From the NCBI RefSeq assembly GCF_050947875.1, contig NC_134569.1:36183277-36247276 (forward strand): a stretch of 64,000 nt of DNA. Direction: 5' to 3'. Position 1 is the stretch's first letter. Each line of letters begins with the position of its first letter. The notes under the pieces were generated by a model. The model saw nothing but the letters and a program-made list of their open reading frames with translations, did no database searches and was not told where the DNA came from. The position numbers were made by a program, and so were the translations under genes. Source of the DNA: Dermacentor variabilis. Taxonomy: Eukaryota; Arthropoda; Arachnida; Ixodida; Ixodidae. This document shows, in pieces, positions 44,377 through 57,946 of the stretch.

Positions 44377-45001
44377 TCTGCGCGGAACTAGCCGATCATC
44401 GGGAACAGCGCTTGGAAACCGAAAGAAGCGTTCAGGTGACAACGCCGACTAATAAGGCGCAAGCCACTCGGCACGATAAGAAAGAAACTAAACGAACTGT
44501 CGTCGCGTACCAGAGTGTAGCACTGGCAGGGACGTGCAGGTTTGTTCAGTCAGTAATTTTCGCACCGCCTAACACATGGTGCGCGTCGGAGGCCGCAGCG
44601 TCGCGGCTGGTTCTGTTTGCGCCTTGCGGCTGGCTTCGCCTCTCGGCGCCGACTCGCTGCGCCGCTACTCCCCTTCGTAACCACGCAGCTTGCCACGAGT
44701 GTCAGCGCTCCCCGCGCAGCTGTCGCTATTAATTAGGAGAACGTCATTTCCGGGAAAGAGGAAACAGAGGGGCTGCGGCAGCACCAGTAGAGAAACGAAA
44801 GTCCTTGTTCGTGTCAGCGAACCTCCGCGTTCACCCTCTCGGCCCCATTCCTGCCACTTCCCGGCGAGCCGCCATAATGTCATGTCGGGCTACTTTGTGC
44901 AGTATTAGTTCCAGCGCTTGACACTCAGCCTTCGCGGCTAACACGCCGCCCAGCGACCGAGAGAGGGCTTCTTTTATTTCACTTTAATTATAGCCATGCT
45001 C
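44377..45001. other. GC-rich unassigned stretch
   Basis: CpG-rich with short overlapping frames. It could be a 5' untranslated or first-exon region of a gene off the visible evidence. No product assigned. Confidence 0.3.
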
Positions 45002-45480
<479 letters not shown>

Positions 45481-48400
45481 GTATGCATGCGTAAAGACTT
45501 TTTGTTGTATGGAAAGCTTTTCTTAGTATATTCTCTTAGCCTTTATAAGGATATATGGTAGTCTGAGAGTACGGTACAGGTTTTGTTATAACTCTAACAA
45601 AGTTTTGTGTTTTGATACTATAGTTTGCATTTTCTACTATAACATGGTAATAACTTTTTGTTTTCTTTTTGTTTTTCTAAGCATTTAGGAGTAACCGGCG
45701 CCAATGACTGAGACCAGCATCTCCGTAAGTGTCGCTTATTAAAGATCTCAGCAGCACTTGCTCTTTCCCACTCGTCAAGCAGCGCTTTTACATTGCCAAA
45801 TGACGTTGTTTATTAACTGGGCACAGGCGGCAAGGTAGACTACAGTAGAACCGGCTGAGTTAATACACAATTAAGATGTTGTAAGTGCTGTTTATTGCGT
45901 GCATTTGTACAAGACAATCAGCTAGTTAGTAAATCTGTTTGTTTGTTTTTCGTTTTGCTCTCTTTATTTCAGAATAATACCAGCGTGCACCATTCAGCAA
46001 AATGTTGGTGTCATTTATGTGTAAGAGCCACTCGCAAATTTTTCTTAGCATATTCAAGGAATAACACCTTCTACTCATTTCAATAACCCCAGCTTGTTAG
46101 GCAAACTTTAAACCACTCTAAGTAACTTTACACATGATCTCCTAGTTTATGCTTTCAATATAAAATAATATGAAATACGCCAAACCAATATTTCTAATAT
46201 ATTTATATTCATTCTGGCAAAAAGGCACAATGTTGAAACTCACTGGCACCTCGCACGCATTACAACTAAAGTTGAGGAATCGGGTGTCTGAAATGCAGTT
46301 CGCGTCGTAATTAAGTTAGAATTATGCAGGCACACGTTTTCTTTAGTAGGTGGTATTTCACCAGTTTGAAAGGAAGAGGAATAAAACGCGTCATTAAATA
46401 TTCACGGCCATTTTCTTGCTTCAGCTCTAAATTGGGTTAGCAATAAAATTTCGACGTGCAAGTCGGAAAGACGGTGCTCGTCTAAGCAAGCATTAAGAAA
46501 GTAAGTGAGTATGCTATGCAGACAAAGCTTTTAACGAATTATTGCGTTTGCGCTGAACAGACGTCGGCTTTTGTTTTGGGGCGTAGTAACAATGTTAACT
46601 TGGCGGCGAACAAAATCAGGGTTTTAAAAAGAATGAATAAATGAGGTCGGGGTCGTGAATACACAAAAGTCGCGTGGACGCGGGAAACACCTTCAAGTTT
46701 CCTTGCGCTAGCAAGTATTCGCTATGCCGCTAGTAATTTATTAACGTAATGTGAAAGAATTAATTCATTATATTGGCAATACGCTGCTGAATACTGGAAG
46801 TATAGAGTTCGACTTCCGATCAAAGCGACCACATTCTGACGGGAGCGGGATCCAAGAATGATCGCATGTCAGCGCTATCTGTGCTCGTTAAAGAATAGCA
46901 AATGTTGAAATCAATCAAGAGGAACCACTACAGCATGTCGCATAGCCCTAGTGTCATTTCAGGACGTTAACCTCAATCAAACAATAGCTCAAAAACCACA
47001 CTGCAAAACACGAACCATGTTTATGTACGCTTGGTATTACTGTCACATTATACTGCACCTTAAGAAACGTGATCACTGAAGAGTTTAAACATTGTTCTGA
47101 ATGGAGCCACTACAAAACGCACACACTAAATGAAGAAGAAACACTCCCAAAATGGAACTTCAAATTAGAGGCGACAGCTTTTTCTTCCATCTCGCACGTT
47201 GAAAAGAAAGACTGTTCCAACGTATTTACCAACTACTAAAAAAAAGAGAGAGAGAAAGAGAATCGTGTCACCACGGCCACTTCCTGAAATTCAAAACGTT
47301 TCGCCTAGCTGCTTCACAAATGCACTACGCCAATGGAACTTGCTGAGCACTGTGTAGCACATCGGAGGCTACGACGCGCGCATACTGTGCGCCCGCGGAT
47401 GAATCTCGCGAGCCATATGAGCCGTGGCGGCACCCGGCGGCGTGAACTTTCAGCCAAACGACCAAAGCACGCGGTGGCGAGGTGCCCTGTTTACCCTCAG
47501 ACCATGGAGAGCGGCTTCGTTTCACCTCGTATATGGCGCCGCCAGAGCGGCACGGCTGCCCCTAACGAGCCGTCGTTTGGCTTAAAAGTGGGCAGCTCGA
47601 AAATCGAATCGGCGTAAATCAAACGGCAGCTCTCCTGTGACCAGCACAGCTCAGGCGCGAGCGGCGCCCCCTCTCGATCGCGAGACCCGAGCACGAGATA
47701 CCGCCACGCGTTCTCCACTCCCCAAAGAAAGGGACTGCGAGGGAAGCGTAAAACTGCATCGCGCGCAACAAAAGGAAAAGGGGACGATCAAGCAGGAGTG
47801 AAAGCGATAACGAAAAACAAGAAGAAATGCCGGAAAATACCGCTACGCGCAAGCTGACGTCGTGGTAGTATAGTTTCCCACCACCAGCGGCGGCACCACC
47901 CCGCATGAAGTGGGCAACACCTGCGATATACGCAAGCGACTATGGATGCTCTGCCCCACCGACACGAGGCGGCTACGGTTTCTTTCCTTTTTGTTTTGTT
48001 CTGTTTAGCGCAGCCAGACACTAAATCTTTAAAAGTTACGCTTTAAAACTACAATTCACCGTTGCCTTCTTCCCGGAGACATACCCTTCAGCGCTTACCA
48101 TATAACTCCAGTAGCATAGATATGGGCAAGGTGCGTCGACACGTGGAAATGGCGGGCCAGCTCGCTCCCTCACTCTGACATTCCTCAAGGACGCCCTACA
48201 TAAAAAGCGATATAACGAATCGCTCAGACTCAGGGATGGGAAGAAGAAAAATAAAAAGAAGGCACTATCCCGCCAATGGGAATGAAATGCATTCAAGAGG
48301 GGTGCGGAGGGTGGGGCATAATATCAAAATCGCGTAGAGGCACTTATTTTTCTTCACGTTTGCTTCTTTGTTGCGTTCAGTGTATACTCGGTTATTCGCG

Positions 48401-51400
48401 TCGTTTCGCTTTCAGCCAGGCGTACTTTCACCGCTGCGAAGTGCGCGCTAGTTCTTTATCAGAGAGAAGCGTTGCGGAAGTTACTGCCTTCCACCTCCTC
48501 CTCTACTTGCAGTGAAATTTTCCTGCGTAATTTTACTTTTCCTGCATAAATGAAAAGAAAACAGTAAAGCGTACACACAAAATATATCGTACAACATAGC
48601 GATATATTATTCAGTGACTTGGGAGAACTAGAGGGTCCATTCCTTTGTCCTTTTGTGAAATCCGGCAACAGACAGAGTTTTTGATTTCCGGTTCCGGTAT
48701 CGTTTCCGCAGCGCTGGCAAGCGCGACGTTCCAAAGCCCGCGTTGCCGGGGATATTGGGGGAAGCGCCGGGCGGGCCCAGCTCCTCTATCGCGACCAAAG
48801 CCGTAGCGAATGTTCCGATGCGTCCCGTGCTGTTTACTGAAAACGCGCGCGATCGGACCCACGAAAACAGGACACGAAGTCCGCCGTTATCGCTCCGCCG
48901 GAAGCGCGTTTTTGCCAGACGTCCGTTCGGTCACTCTAAGCTAAGCCCATCGAAATCCCATCGCCAGGATCGGAATACCACGCGGTCTTTGTTGTGTCCG
49001 GACAATGTAAATGCCAGACAGTGTTTATCTGGCAATGCTAGCTGGCCCCGCCAAAAAAAGAAAGAAACAGTCGATCAACTAATAGGAGAGGCTTCGTTCT
49101 TTTCTGCGTTCTCTCTTCTTTTTTTTTCTCCGCTTATTGTAGAAGGAGAGCCTTTATTAACTATCAGTGGTACTCGGGGTCAATCTCCTGCAATGCGGGT
49201 TTAAATACATGTATGCAATAGCTACCATTTAAGGAGGAGATTTTCGAAAATATAGCTCTATTCAATTGTTTTACAAGAACTTGCGTCGTATGACGTTCCA
49301 TATGGCTGAAACGAATGTGCCTTTTATAGGCGCAATAGCAATTTCCACCATGTCAGGCCGTAACGTTTCGAAACTCATATGATGACATTAACTTGCGTAG
49401 GTTTACAACAAAATGTTTTTCTCCTCAAACGCAATCCCAAGCATTATTGAGCATGCACAAAAAAAAAATTCACCGACGATTCAAACACTACCCAAATGCG
49501 TAGTTTGACCGCAGCTCTATGCGTGTTTTAATTTCGAGATATACTGGCTGGCTCGAATAAGCTGTCTCGTGTGGCACGTTCCAAATGGAGCGAAGTGTTG
49601 CCCGATTGCCTCGCTAATCAGAAGATCGCGAGAGCCAGCGCGTGGGCAACGCGTGGGCGCGATTCGCCGCCACCGACAGACCACCCAGGCGACGCGTACT
49701 CTGGCGACATCACGTAGCCATCGTCGCCGCACTGCGCTTTTCTTCTCACGCTTTCGCCATACCCTCCTCCGCATTCCGCCTCATGGTTCCGCTGCACCCT
49801 TCTCTCCGCTTTCCTCCTCGCGTCTTTCAACCCTCGCTCCGCGTTCACTTCTTATCTTTCGCTGTGCTCGTTAGCCCGGCTCCAACGCTTGCCACAGGAA
49901 CGGGCACCTAAGAGCTGAGCTCTAAAAAATGTATATCGCGTAACACCATGCTTCATGTCTGAAGATCGCAAGCAAAACATGCGAAACGAGCGTCGCTTCG
50001 CGTAAATGAGCCCCACCCACGGTTGTCGACGACGACGGCTTAAGTGATCTAAATTTATTCAGCCACTTTCCCAAGAAAATTCTGCGCGCTTCCTTGCTAT
50101 CATTCGCAACTGTCGAATAAAAGCTACTGTGAAGCGGCTTTTATGCAACGCAGCTAGCGAAATGACCAAAAGAAGTAAAACGAAAAAAGTACCGGCCGTA
50201 TTCATGGCAGCCCCAATGCGCGCAAGCTTGTCTTTGTTTACACCCACTCAGCTTATAGCTTAATCAAAAGCTTGGTGTTTATTTGTAACACTCGCCTCTA
50301 TTCATGGCTGCGGCGAGGCTTCAGAACGTCAGCTTAATTACTGGGATATCTCGGGAGGTTTCTTTCAAAACAGCCCGCGCAAGCTTTCTGAAAACCACGT
50401 CCCATTTCTAGGTCATTGCTTCGTGCGCGAAGCCAAGTGCCACGTTGCTTTATCGCAAGTATTTACAAAACGAAGCTGCCGCCGGTTTCCACACTTGCCA
50501 TGTACGTGGCGACACTTTGAAACGCTGGTTCATCGGCACTCCCCAAGCTGCGTTCGCTGCGAACGGTAGTGCTTCGAACGTGCTACATCAGGCACGACAA
50601 AGAGTTGAGCTGAGATAGCTGAACATCGCACTCTCAACGTGGAATCGCGGGATGTCAGAGTTTTATACGAATGAAGTTAGAACAAAATCTGGCGCCAGTG
50701 TCTGCATGCGTTTCAAATGTACGTACACGTGCGTTCCCATTCGTTTCTGGAAGAAATGATCTCTCTCTTTAAAATAAAATATATTTAACATCTAGCCTGC
50801 GCAGAACAAGACCACGCCAGGATAATGGCAAAAATTCAATGAAGGAAAGAAGTTAATCCAGTCGACAGTAGCCACGAAGCTACAACAGAATTTCCCTACC
50901 ATTTTCTCGGAAAGCTTCGTAGCGGAAGACACATTAGTCCTGGTCTGTGAGACAGAACTCGGGACTAACGCCTTTTCGAGACCTGCACCCCCCCCCCCCC
51001 ATACACCACCAGTTACTTCCATTCTCATTCTTCAAATACGAAGCTTTCCCTTTGAGAAACCTGTGCAGGTTTCCTTTCCAGATTCGTGATACTCGCGGCT
51101 GTAGCGCAATTTTTCTATTTCACGCCGTGAGACTGATTGTCACTTGGCGTCAGCTTTTAAGCACAAAGGCAAGCCGACCGGTTATTACTAATTTTGGTGA
51201 ACCTTATTAGGCAATGAGCACTTAGCCTCCCCCTTGAAGTGCCAATTTATGCAGTACGAATTTGTCTGTAAAAGTGAAACCCAGTAAGCTAAAGTTTTCT
51301 TGCAATTACCCGTAAATAAATAAATAAATAAATAAAATGTGTATATATAATGTTTACACCTATTTTTGTTGTCTTTCATTTCATACTACGTGCATGTACA

Positions 51401-51675
51401 AGGTATGTATACAGATGACACATCGCGGACCCCTGCCTTGTAACTATTAGCGGACATAAAGCGCCAAAACCTGAAGAATGCAGCCGTTATTTTGTTATTA
51501 CTGTTTTGTTTTCAATCTTAATAAATATCCCTCGCTCGAATAAGTTACACCCTGCAGTATCCCGTTGCACCACAAGTCATTTCTTTCCCTCGATTAGACA
51601 GCAGAATGGTTACTGTCTTCTCGTCGTTACTGGCTTCTTTGCCGTCTACCTCTGCGTAGTAACACAAGGTGTCGA
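45481..51675. other. long unassigned stretch, no gene supported
   Basis: Six kilobases without a recognised gene or element. GC-rich patches at 47300-47720, 48700-49060 and 49560-49920 hold overlapping frames up to 153 codons on both strands without motifs. They may be promoters or first exons, but nothing fixes that. Small features: a C13 run (50988-51000) and (AAAT)n (51313-51336). Confidence 0.35.
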
Positions 51676-51888
51676 ATGTCTGGCGCAGACAGCAACGTAG
51701 CTGCCTGCGCCGACGACGAATCTTCCCGCCCTCCCCCCAAGCGGGAAAGCTGTAGCATGGATGGTGATGGCAGCATGTACGTGCGTTCGTCGAAACTTAC
51801 TCCGAACATGTTCCTGACTTCCGGCGACGTCGTGCATTTTTGCTCGAACCTGACTTTCTTAAAGCGAACTGGTGATCAAAAATTAGTT
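51676..51888 (+). CDS. candidate first exon, function unknown
   Basis: ATG at 51676 begins a frame reading SGADSNVAACADDESSRPP, PKRESCSMDGDGSMYV and KLTPNMFLTSGDVVHFC. The first 40 residues are polar and low-complexity, like many N-termini. A GTAAGA at 51889 could be a splice donor, and the frame otherwise stops at 51933. No family match, no downstream exon seen. Equally likely to be chance. Confidence 0.22.
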
Positions 51889-51933
51889 GTAAGACAAGTT
51901 TCCTTTACTAATTTCAAGAGCTACGCTTTTTAG

Positions 51934-53956
51934 AACGCTGCTTTAAACAAAAATGATCCTTTCATCAAAAGTAAATACAAATAATGGGCTTTATTTTGCA
52001 AGCGTACTCTAGATATAGTGGCATGCATGACGGCATCGCAATTTATTTATATACTGAAAATTATGTAATCAAGTAATTTTGCGGCGAACGTAAAGCACTT
52101 GACCGATATAAAAAAACTCGTTTTTATTAACAGGCAGCATAACTTAACCATAAAGCACAATAAAGAAAGCATCATGGGCCTTCTCAACAAAGGTACCGAA
52201 TATCATATTAAATGACTGCAGTGTCAAATTTTAAATATTGTTACTATGAAATGAAAACCTGGGGCTCCCGATAACTGTGATAAAATGGGGTGACTGCCAA
52301 CCTTGGAAATGCTGTGTTTGGATCAAGCGCATCGCGATCGATTTCTTGTGCTTGAAGATAGCTTGGACGCTTAAGCGCGATTGTCTATGATAACAATTTA
52401 TGAGTTAAATAACTGAGTTTTGTTTCCCGACGTCGCACCTTGGCTATGCAGTTTAACAAGGTGTTGACTTGGGCCAATGTGTTTATGAGCGACGCCGTAG
52501 TTTGGTGGTGGCTGTCGACACATTTCTACTACACGAGATTTTCGATGAGCACAGAAACGTGAGGCGTTGCAGTGTACAATCGTTCCTTGCAATCCGTCCA
52601 AACTGGAATGCGGAGTGGGCTGCGGACAAAGGCATTACAAGTATTGTATGCTTCGCTGAAAACTGTAGCGTTAACAGCAATATAGACATCACTTCGATAC
52701 CTAATAGGAGCATTGCAATGGGTCTGTCTTCGTGCATTTAAATAAAACAAGAGGCAGAGGAGTGGCTGTGTGCAGACATCCTTATTGAAAACAACCGGCT
52801 GATGGAACGGCCATAGTTCCAGTAAGCCGTCGGCGGGAGATTTAAACTTGTGTCATCTTCGTAGAGCGTGATGGTGATTGAGGTAAAAAATAAGGCTCGA
52901 CAAGGCAGGGCAGGAGACCGAAGCACTGAAGAGGAATTCCCTTACTTCACCCGCCAAGTTTTCCGGCCTTCGACGTTTGCGAGCGATTACAAATTGTAAG
53001 TGCCGGTGCTGAGTAATCTCGCCAAGAATGTCGCTCATCCATATAAAGCATTCCTTTGTTGATCATGGTGGCAGCTCCCCGTGAAAAATACGATAAGCAG
53101 AAAGCTCCACACCGGTTTAATACATAAGAAATTGCTAGCGTGCCTACGTGTTCGTAGCGGGCTCGACTCAACGGGTGAGGAAACACGTGTACACGGATGG
53201 AAAGGAGGAACTAAAGAAGCGTATAACATCTAACAAAAAAAAAAGGAACGCGGAAAGATGCCCCAGCGGAAAATATTGTTGAACTACCGTGCACATTCTT
53301 ACGAGCTTCCGTCGCTTAAAATTGCGCTTAAATTTATATCGTCAGTGTTTTATATAGACAGCTGTTATACACGAAATTTAAAGCTGCATTTATTTCATTG
53401 GCTTTGGAGCCTTGTTTTTCTAGGAACTCTGTGACTTCGTTCACTGAAGCTTGAATGTAGGAAAACATATATCGAAGCTCTTCGTTGTGTTAACGCTTAT
53501 TCTAATGTGATTTGGTTGTTTTGTTAGCAAAGGTAGGCTGAAATTAAAATTCCGTAGAGTGAATGCTTTGTCAGCGCTAAATAATGTCTGCATTTCACAC
53601 ACCCTTCCGAATATAGATACAGTCTTTCAAATGACGTAAAGGATACGTGAGCACCAACGCTGTTTATGCCGAGAGATAAAAAGATGCACGATGTTACTAA
53701 AACAGTCGGAATTCTGCCACAGTAACCCCTACCGCCTGATAATGTTTCATTACTATCTTTCGGAGAACTTGCTCTATGGCGTGAGGTGCACATATACACG
53801 ACTGAGACGGTTACATTGAGTGAGTTATTAACAGTGGTCGAACATGGAATGTCACTGGAGCCTACGTTTCAGCTAGGGGGCCTGTCTTAGGGCAACGACT
53901 GCTTTCCTTAGTAGCGTTTATGTACGCGTAGCTTGCTCTGCTCCATCGTCAGTGTT
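51934..53956. other. unassigned stretch, no gene seen
   Basis: AT-rich. A 90-codon frame at 52469-52741 is overlapped by longer antisense frames and has no motif. Confidence 0.4.
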
Positions 53957-54008
53957 GGAGGAGGAGGAGGAGGAGGAGGAGGAGGAGGAGGAGGAGGAGG
54001 AGGAGGAG
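53957..54008. repeat. (GGA)n microsatellite
   Basis: About 17 uninterrupted GGA units. Confidence 0.95.
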
Positions 54009-54164
54009 CTGGTGAGCAGAGCAGGGTGAGGGAATTAAGATGTTCAAAAAAAGTGGGAATAAAAAGAGAACGATAAACAAATCGGGGGAGAGGAGATGAA
54101 GTTGTCCTAATGTGTTAAGTTTATTGTAGAACATATTTCTAAACATCGATAGCTTCTAAGAGCT

Positions 54165-54335
54165 GAAATTTGGGCGAGTTTGTGAGCATGAATACTTCAC
54201 TTGAAGCGCAACAAAGCACGGGGAGAGATGAAAGGAAGACCAGACAGGACGAGCGCTATCTGGGTCTTCTTCTTCGCTGTCTGGTCTTCCTTTCATCTGT
54301 CCCCATTTTTTTTTTGGCTTCAAGTCAAGTATGCA
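54165..54335. repeat. foldback repeat with nested inverted arms
   Basis: Inner arms 54220-54247 and 54277-54304 match as inverted repeats at 27 of 28 positions (GGGGAGAGATGAAAGG against the reverse of CCTTTCATCTGTCCCC). Outer arms 54192-54207 and 54317-54332 match at 15 of 16. The loop is GACGAGCGCTATCTGGGTC and on. The leading part (TTGGGCGAGTTTGTGAGCATGAATAC) resembles the start of the segment at 62590-62670. No coding capacity. Confidence 0.65.
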
Positions 54336-54631
54336 TCGAGAGTTTGTTTGGTATGAGGTGATATAACGACTCTTTGAAAGCTACGTTCTCTTTTTGACAC
54401 CGCATGTCTGGTATCATCATTTCATGTACACCATGTGGTATAAATCAGTATTGACAACAGATAGTATTCTGTGTAAGGAGAGGAATCGGAAGAAAGAAGA
54501 AGAGGGGCAGAGAAAAAAATAACAGTTAGGAATAAAGGAACAGGATCATAATCATCTATAGGTTGTGGGAAAGTTATGGCCTGAAAGTTTGGCCAGCCGA
54601 CCCCAGGGGTGCGTACAATGTTCATTCTTGC

Positions 54632-55020
54632 CTCCTGTCTAAAGAGACACTAAAGAGAAAAATAATTTGAGCTCTTTTGTTTCAAAAATTCTTCAGAAAT
54701 ACTAAAAAAACTGCCTCTTACCGTCAAAAGAGGCTTGGTAAGCCAAAAAGACCCAAGAACGAAATACGGGTGGCGACGCCTGCTTCCCGCACCAGGACGC
54801 CATGATGTCATATATGTTGACAGTGTCTACTCTGCTCTAGTTAAATTTCTATCGGTATAAAATTAATATACACTACATTGCATTCTAAAAGAGCTAAAAA
54901 CTAAGCATAGCAAGTTTCAAGAACTTTTACTGACCCACAACGACTCAAATTCGAAAGATAACACGCTTCGAAATCCGTGACGTCACGTTGACGCACATGC
55001 GCAGGAGCTTCAGCACGAAA
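54632..55020. repeat. likely interspersed repeat
   Basis: Begins TCTAAAGAGACACTAAAGAGAAAAATAAT and ends with AAATCCGTGACGTCACGTTGACG. The combination of a short AAAGAGACACTAAAGAG start, a central gap and a TGACGTCA end is familiar from tick repeats. Limits and family are uncertain. Confidence 0.35.
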
Positions 55021-55482
55021 TTCAAGTATAAATCTTGGATTTTCATCTCTTTACATAATCAACCTATTGCTGCGAAATTTAGGAACGCAGAGTTTTGGTA
55101 GTTGATAGTTTTGATAATTTTGTCTCAGTTGATCTAGCGGTCAATCTTCACAAGGGACAAAAATAACAGTGCAGAATAAAGTATTCTTTAAACTTATTTA
55201 GAGGAACGCTAAACAACAGGACGAGGAAAAACAACACAAGGGCATGACCGTCGTTAAGCGCTCCTCCAAAGCTCAATTTTCAGCCCTACTGCAAGATATT
55301 CTTGTCCTTGTTATTCAAATAAATGTCTCGAAGGGATGAAAAGAGGAAATCTACAGCTTGTCGTTGCCTTAAATTCTAATTCACGACACTTACTCTTTTT
55401 CTCCGATTTACTGGTTCACGGGAAGTCGAGCCTATGCTGTTCAAATCGCTCTTCATTTAATCCCATTAGCTTGGCATTCCAA
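55021..55482. other. unassigned stretch, no gene seen
   Basis: AT-rich, no motif, no open frame of note. Confidence 0.4.
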
Positions 55483-55496
55483 TATAATGCATTCTA

Positions 55497-55733
55497 AACC
55501 CGCCGTGGTTGCTCAGTGGCTATGGTGTTGGGCTGCTGAGCACGAGGTCGCGGGATCGAATCCCGGCCACGGCGGCCGCATTTCGATGGGGGCGAAATGC
55601 GAAAACACCCGTGTGCTTAGATTTAGGTGCACGTTAAAGAACCCCAGGTGGTCAAAATTTCCGGAGTCCTCCACTACGGCGTGCCTCATAATCAGAAAGT
55701 GGTTTTGGCACGTAAAACCCCAAATATTATTAT
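55497..55733 (+). mobile_element. Ruka SINE, intact, with perfect 14-bp target-site duplication
   Basis: tRNA-derived head: GTGGTTGCTCAGTGGCTATGG (A box near 55509-55520) and CGGGATCGAATCCCGG (B box GGATCGAATCC, 55553-55563). The body runs CATTTCGATGGGGGCGAAATGC to GGTTTTGGCACGTAAAACCCC and ends AATATTATTAT. The 14-base sequence TATAATGCATTCTA stands exactly before (55483-55496) and after (55734-55747) the copy, so this is a recent insertion. Any frame through it is an artefact. Confidence 0.95.
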
Positions 55734-55747
55734 TATAATGCATTCTA

Positions 55748-56339
55748 CAGTTTCGAATGCGCACGATTTGCCACAGTAAAGACTGACATTCATTCCAAAA
55801 AGATGCAAGTTTGTGAATGCGCCATTCAGACAACGCCAATCAACCGCACAAGGAGGATGGCGCGTAACAGTTTTATTAAAGAGGTTGTGAACTCATATTC
55901 ACACCCTCCAATGCATACAAAACTTGAAAAAGCTAGTGGAGCATGTTTGCTAGATGTTCGAATCCGTAAGTAACAATCCTTTATTTCCACGTTGCTCCGC
56001 GCATTCAAAATTAGTCAAGATAAGGATTATTAAAATGTGTCTATCTAATAGCTTGAACACAGGTTGCGAGCACAGCAGGCACTCTATCCTTTCGGTGCTT
56101 CTTGAACGCCAACAGATATTCGACGAACCGAGGATCGCCATTACCGAAGTATTTCTCAGGAAGGTTTGGTGCTCTTAGGCCAGAATTGGTCCTTGAGTTA
56201 TTAAAACCTATTAGTTATTCAAACAACTTGTCAGGAAAGCCAAGAAAATAAGGGATCCATAAAACAGCGGCAAAAAAAAAACGTTGCGGTAATTTCTAGT
56301 ATTCACTGCATATTGCACAAATTGAAAAAGGTCGGCCAG
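55748..56339. other. unassigned stretch, no gene seen
   Basis: Short open frames only, no motif. Confidence 0.4.
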
Positions 56340-57060
56340 CGAGTGAACTTTGCGGTTTCTATGACTGCCCCTGTAAAGCTGGCATAGTTGTGTAGAAAAA
56401 AAAAGCTACCTGCCAAGAAAGGCTCTGCTGCTTGCAATCACCGCAAACGGTATACGTTCAGTGTACACGCGGCGTGGTTTACCGAATCACACACTCGTTC
56501 ATGCGAGGGAAATTGTATTGGTCAGACGGGTCGATACCTAAACGACCGGCTAAACATCGCGACAACCTAGACCGCAAGGGAGGCAATAGAAATATCTCGC
56601 TCCGCAGGAGAAGTTGTTGGTGATAGCTGCTTTTTCATAACTGCACCATTTGCCGAAGCAGAGACAAGAGCACGCGAGAAATCATCGATGCAGCAGAAAA
56701 TCATTCTCAAGGAGAAGCCATCGTCAGCACTCCATCTTGTTGTTTACACGCTGAGACCGTACGAAAATAGGTCACCGAAGGGCCAGCCTGCTCAATCATA
56801 AAATACAAGCTCCCGCGTCCTCATCGGGTAAAGATAAATAACTTTGATAACTTGCGCATGCGCCGGGAAGGGGAAGGGGGGCGGGGGGACCACTTGCTTT
56901 TGAGATGAAATTATCTGTTGTGTCTGCTTCTTACCTTCGTTTCTGCTAGGTATATATTCTTCCAATTTTTCAGAAAACGTCAGTACGAAGTAACGCTGTG
57001 TTTGTTGTGCTTGTAGCGTCTTTTTGCTAGTTTAGTCCTGAACTGAAAGCCAAATCAGTC
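56340..57060 (+). pseudogene. Penelope-like element GIY-YIG endonuclease remnant, second family
   Basis: The plus strand in mixed frames reads CNHRKRYTFSVH, RGVVYRITHS (GIY-like VVY), then GNCIGQTGRYLNDRL (YIG changed to CIG). It continues with KHRDNLDRKGGNRNISL, FHNCTICR, STREIIDAAENHSQGEA and VSTPSCCL. The order and the REI-EA-VSTPS end match the endonuclease domain of Penelope-like elements. It differs clearly from the copy at 34.0-34.7 kb, so two PLE families are represented. At least two frameshifts and the lost Tyr make it inactive. The 3' part (56780-57060) is non-coding and probably belongs to the element. Confidence 0.65.
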
Positions 57061-57946
57061 GAGTGGAGAAATTGATTCTGATTAGGTAATATGTGTATGG
57101 TACATAGGAAGTATCTTACAGCCCGACAATTCTTATGCCATGGTTGAGTGTGCGCTAAGCCACTACATAATTAAAGCATGGTTTTTTTTCGTCCGGACGC
57201 CACAATATGACTATGAGAGGTGCCGCAGAGGGAGACACCTGATTAAGGTTGACAACCTGTGTTCATTTTTGTGCACCAAATCTCGGTTCACGGGAGCTTT
57301 TGCAATCTGCGCTCATTGAAATCTTGCCTTCGCAGCAGGCAATCGAAACCGCGACCATGTACTCAGAAGGAAAACGCCATGACCAGGTGGTTCGCCCATG
57401 GATGCCTCTCCGTGAGCTGGAGTTAGACCGAAGGCCACGTCTAGTATCCCCAGTGGGCCGTGCCAACACCACCTAGAAGGTGTTGGCTGGGCCTGGGCTC
57501 AGGCCACACGACTTGGGCCACCCGGCAAGTACCGAATACCATGTTGTTTACACGCTATGAAGGTACCAAAGTAGCTTCGTTGCTGTGTGCCAAGCGCCCC
57601 CTTTCCCCTATACGCAGAGTAGCAGGCCAAAGACAAAGGTCCTCCGCCTGACGGCTGTGCTTTCATCATATTAAAATGTTTTTTTTTTCTCCCTGACTTC
57701 AGCCTGGCAGCGAAGCGCCGACGGTTCGCGCACGACCACGATTCTGTAGTGTAAACGTATTATGCAGAATTAAAGTATTGTGTTGTAAACGGTACTCTGC
57801 AAAACAGTGTGCACGGTCCACGTACCAACCCACCAAGGAAAGCCTTTTGCTCAATCGCGAACTCTGGGCAGTCCATCAAATAATGTTTCATGGCAAGTTA
57901 TTGTGACATAACAAATGTACTGGCAATATTGAAAATCGAACTTTGA
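57061..57946. other. unassigned stretch, no gene seen
   Basis: The frames at 57249-57651 are short and without motif. Nothing else is recognised. Confidence 0.4.

Noticed and set aside
48743..49204. 153-codon frame in a GC-rich patch
   Set aside because: No recognisable domain; GC-rich DNA gives long chance frames, and the antisense strand is also open in part.
55497..55733. tRNA gene suggested by A and B boxes
   Set aside because: The head does not fold into a full cloverleaf by eye, continues into the Ruka body, and is flanked by a target-site duplication.
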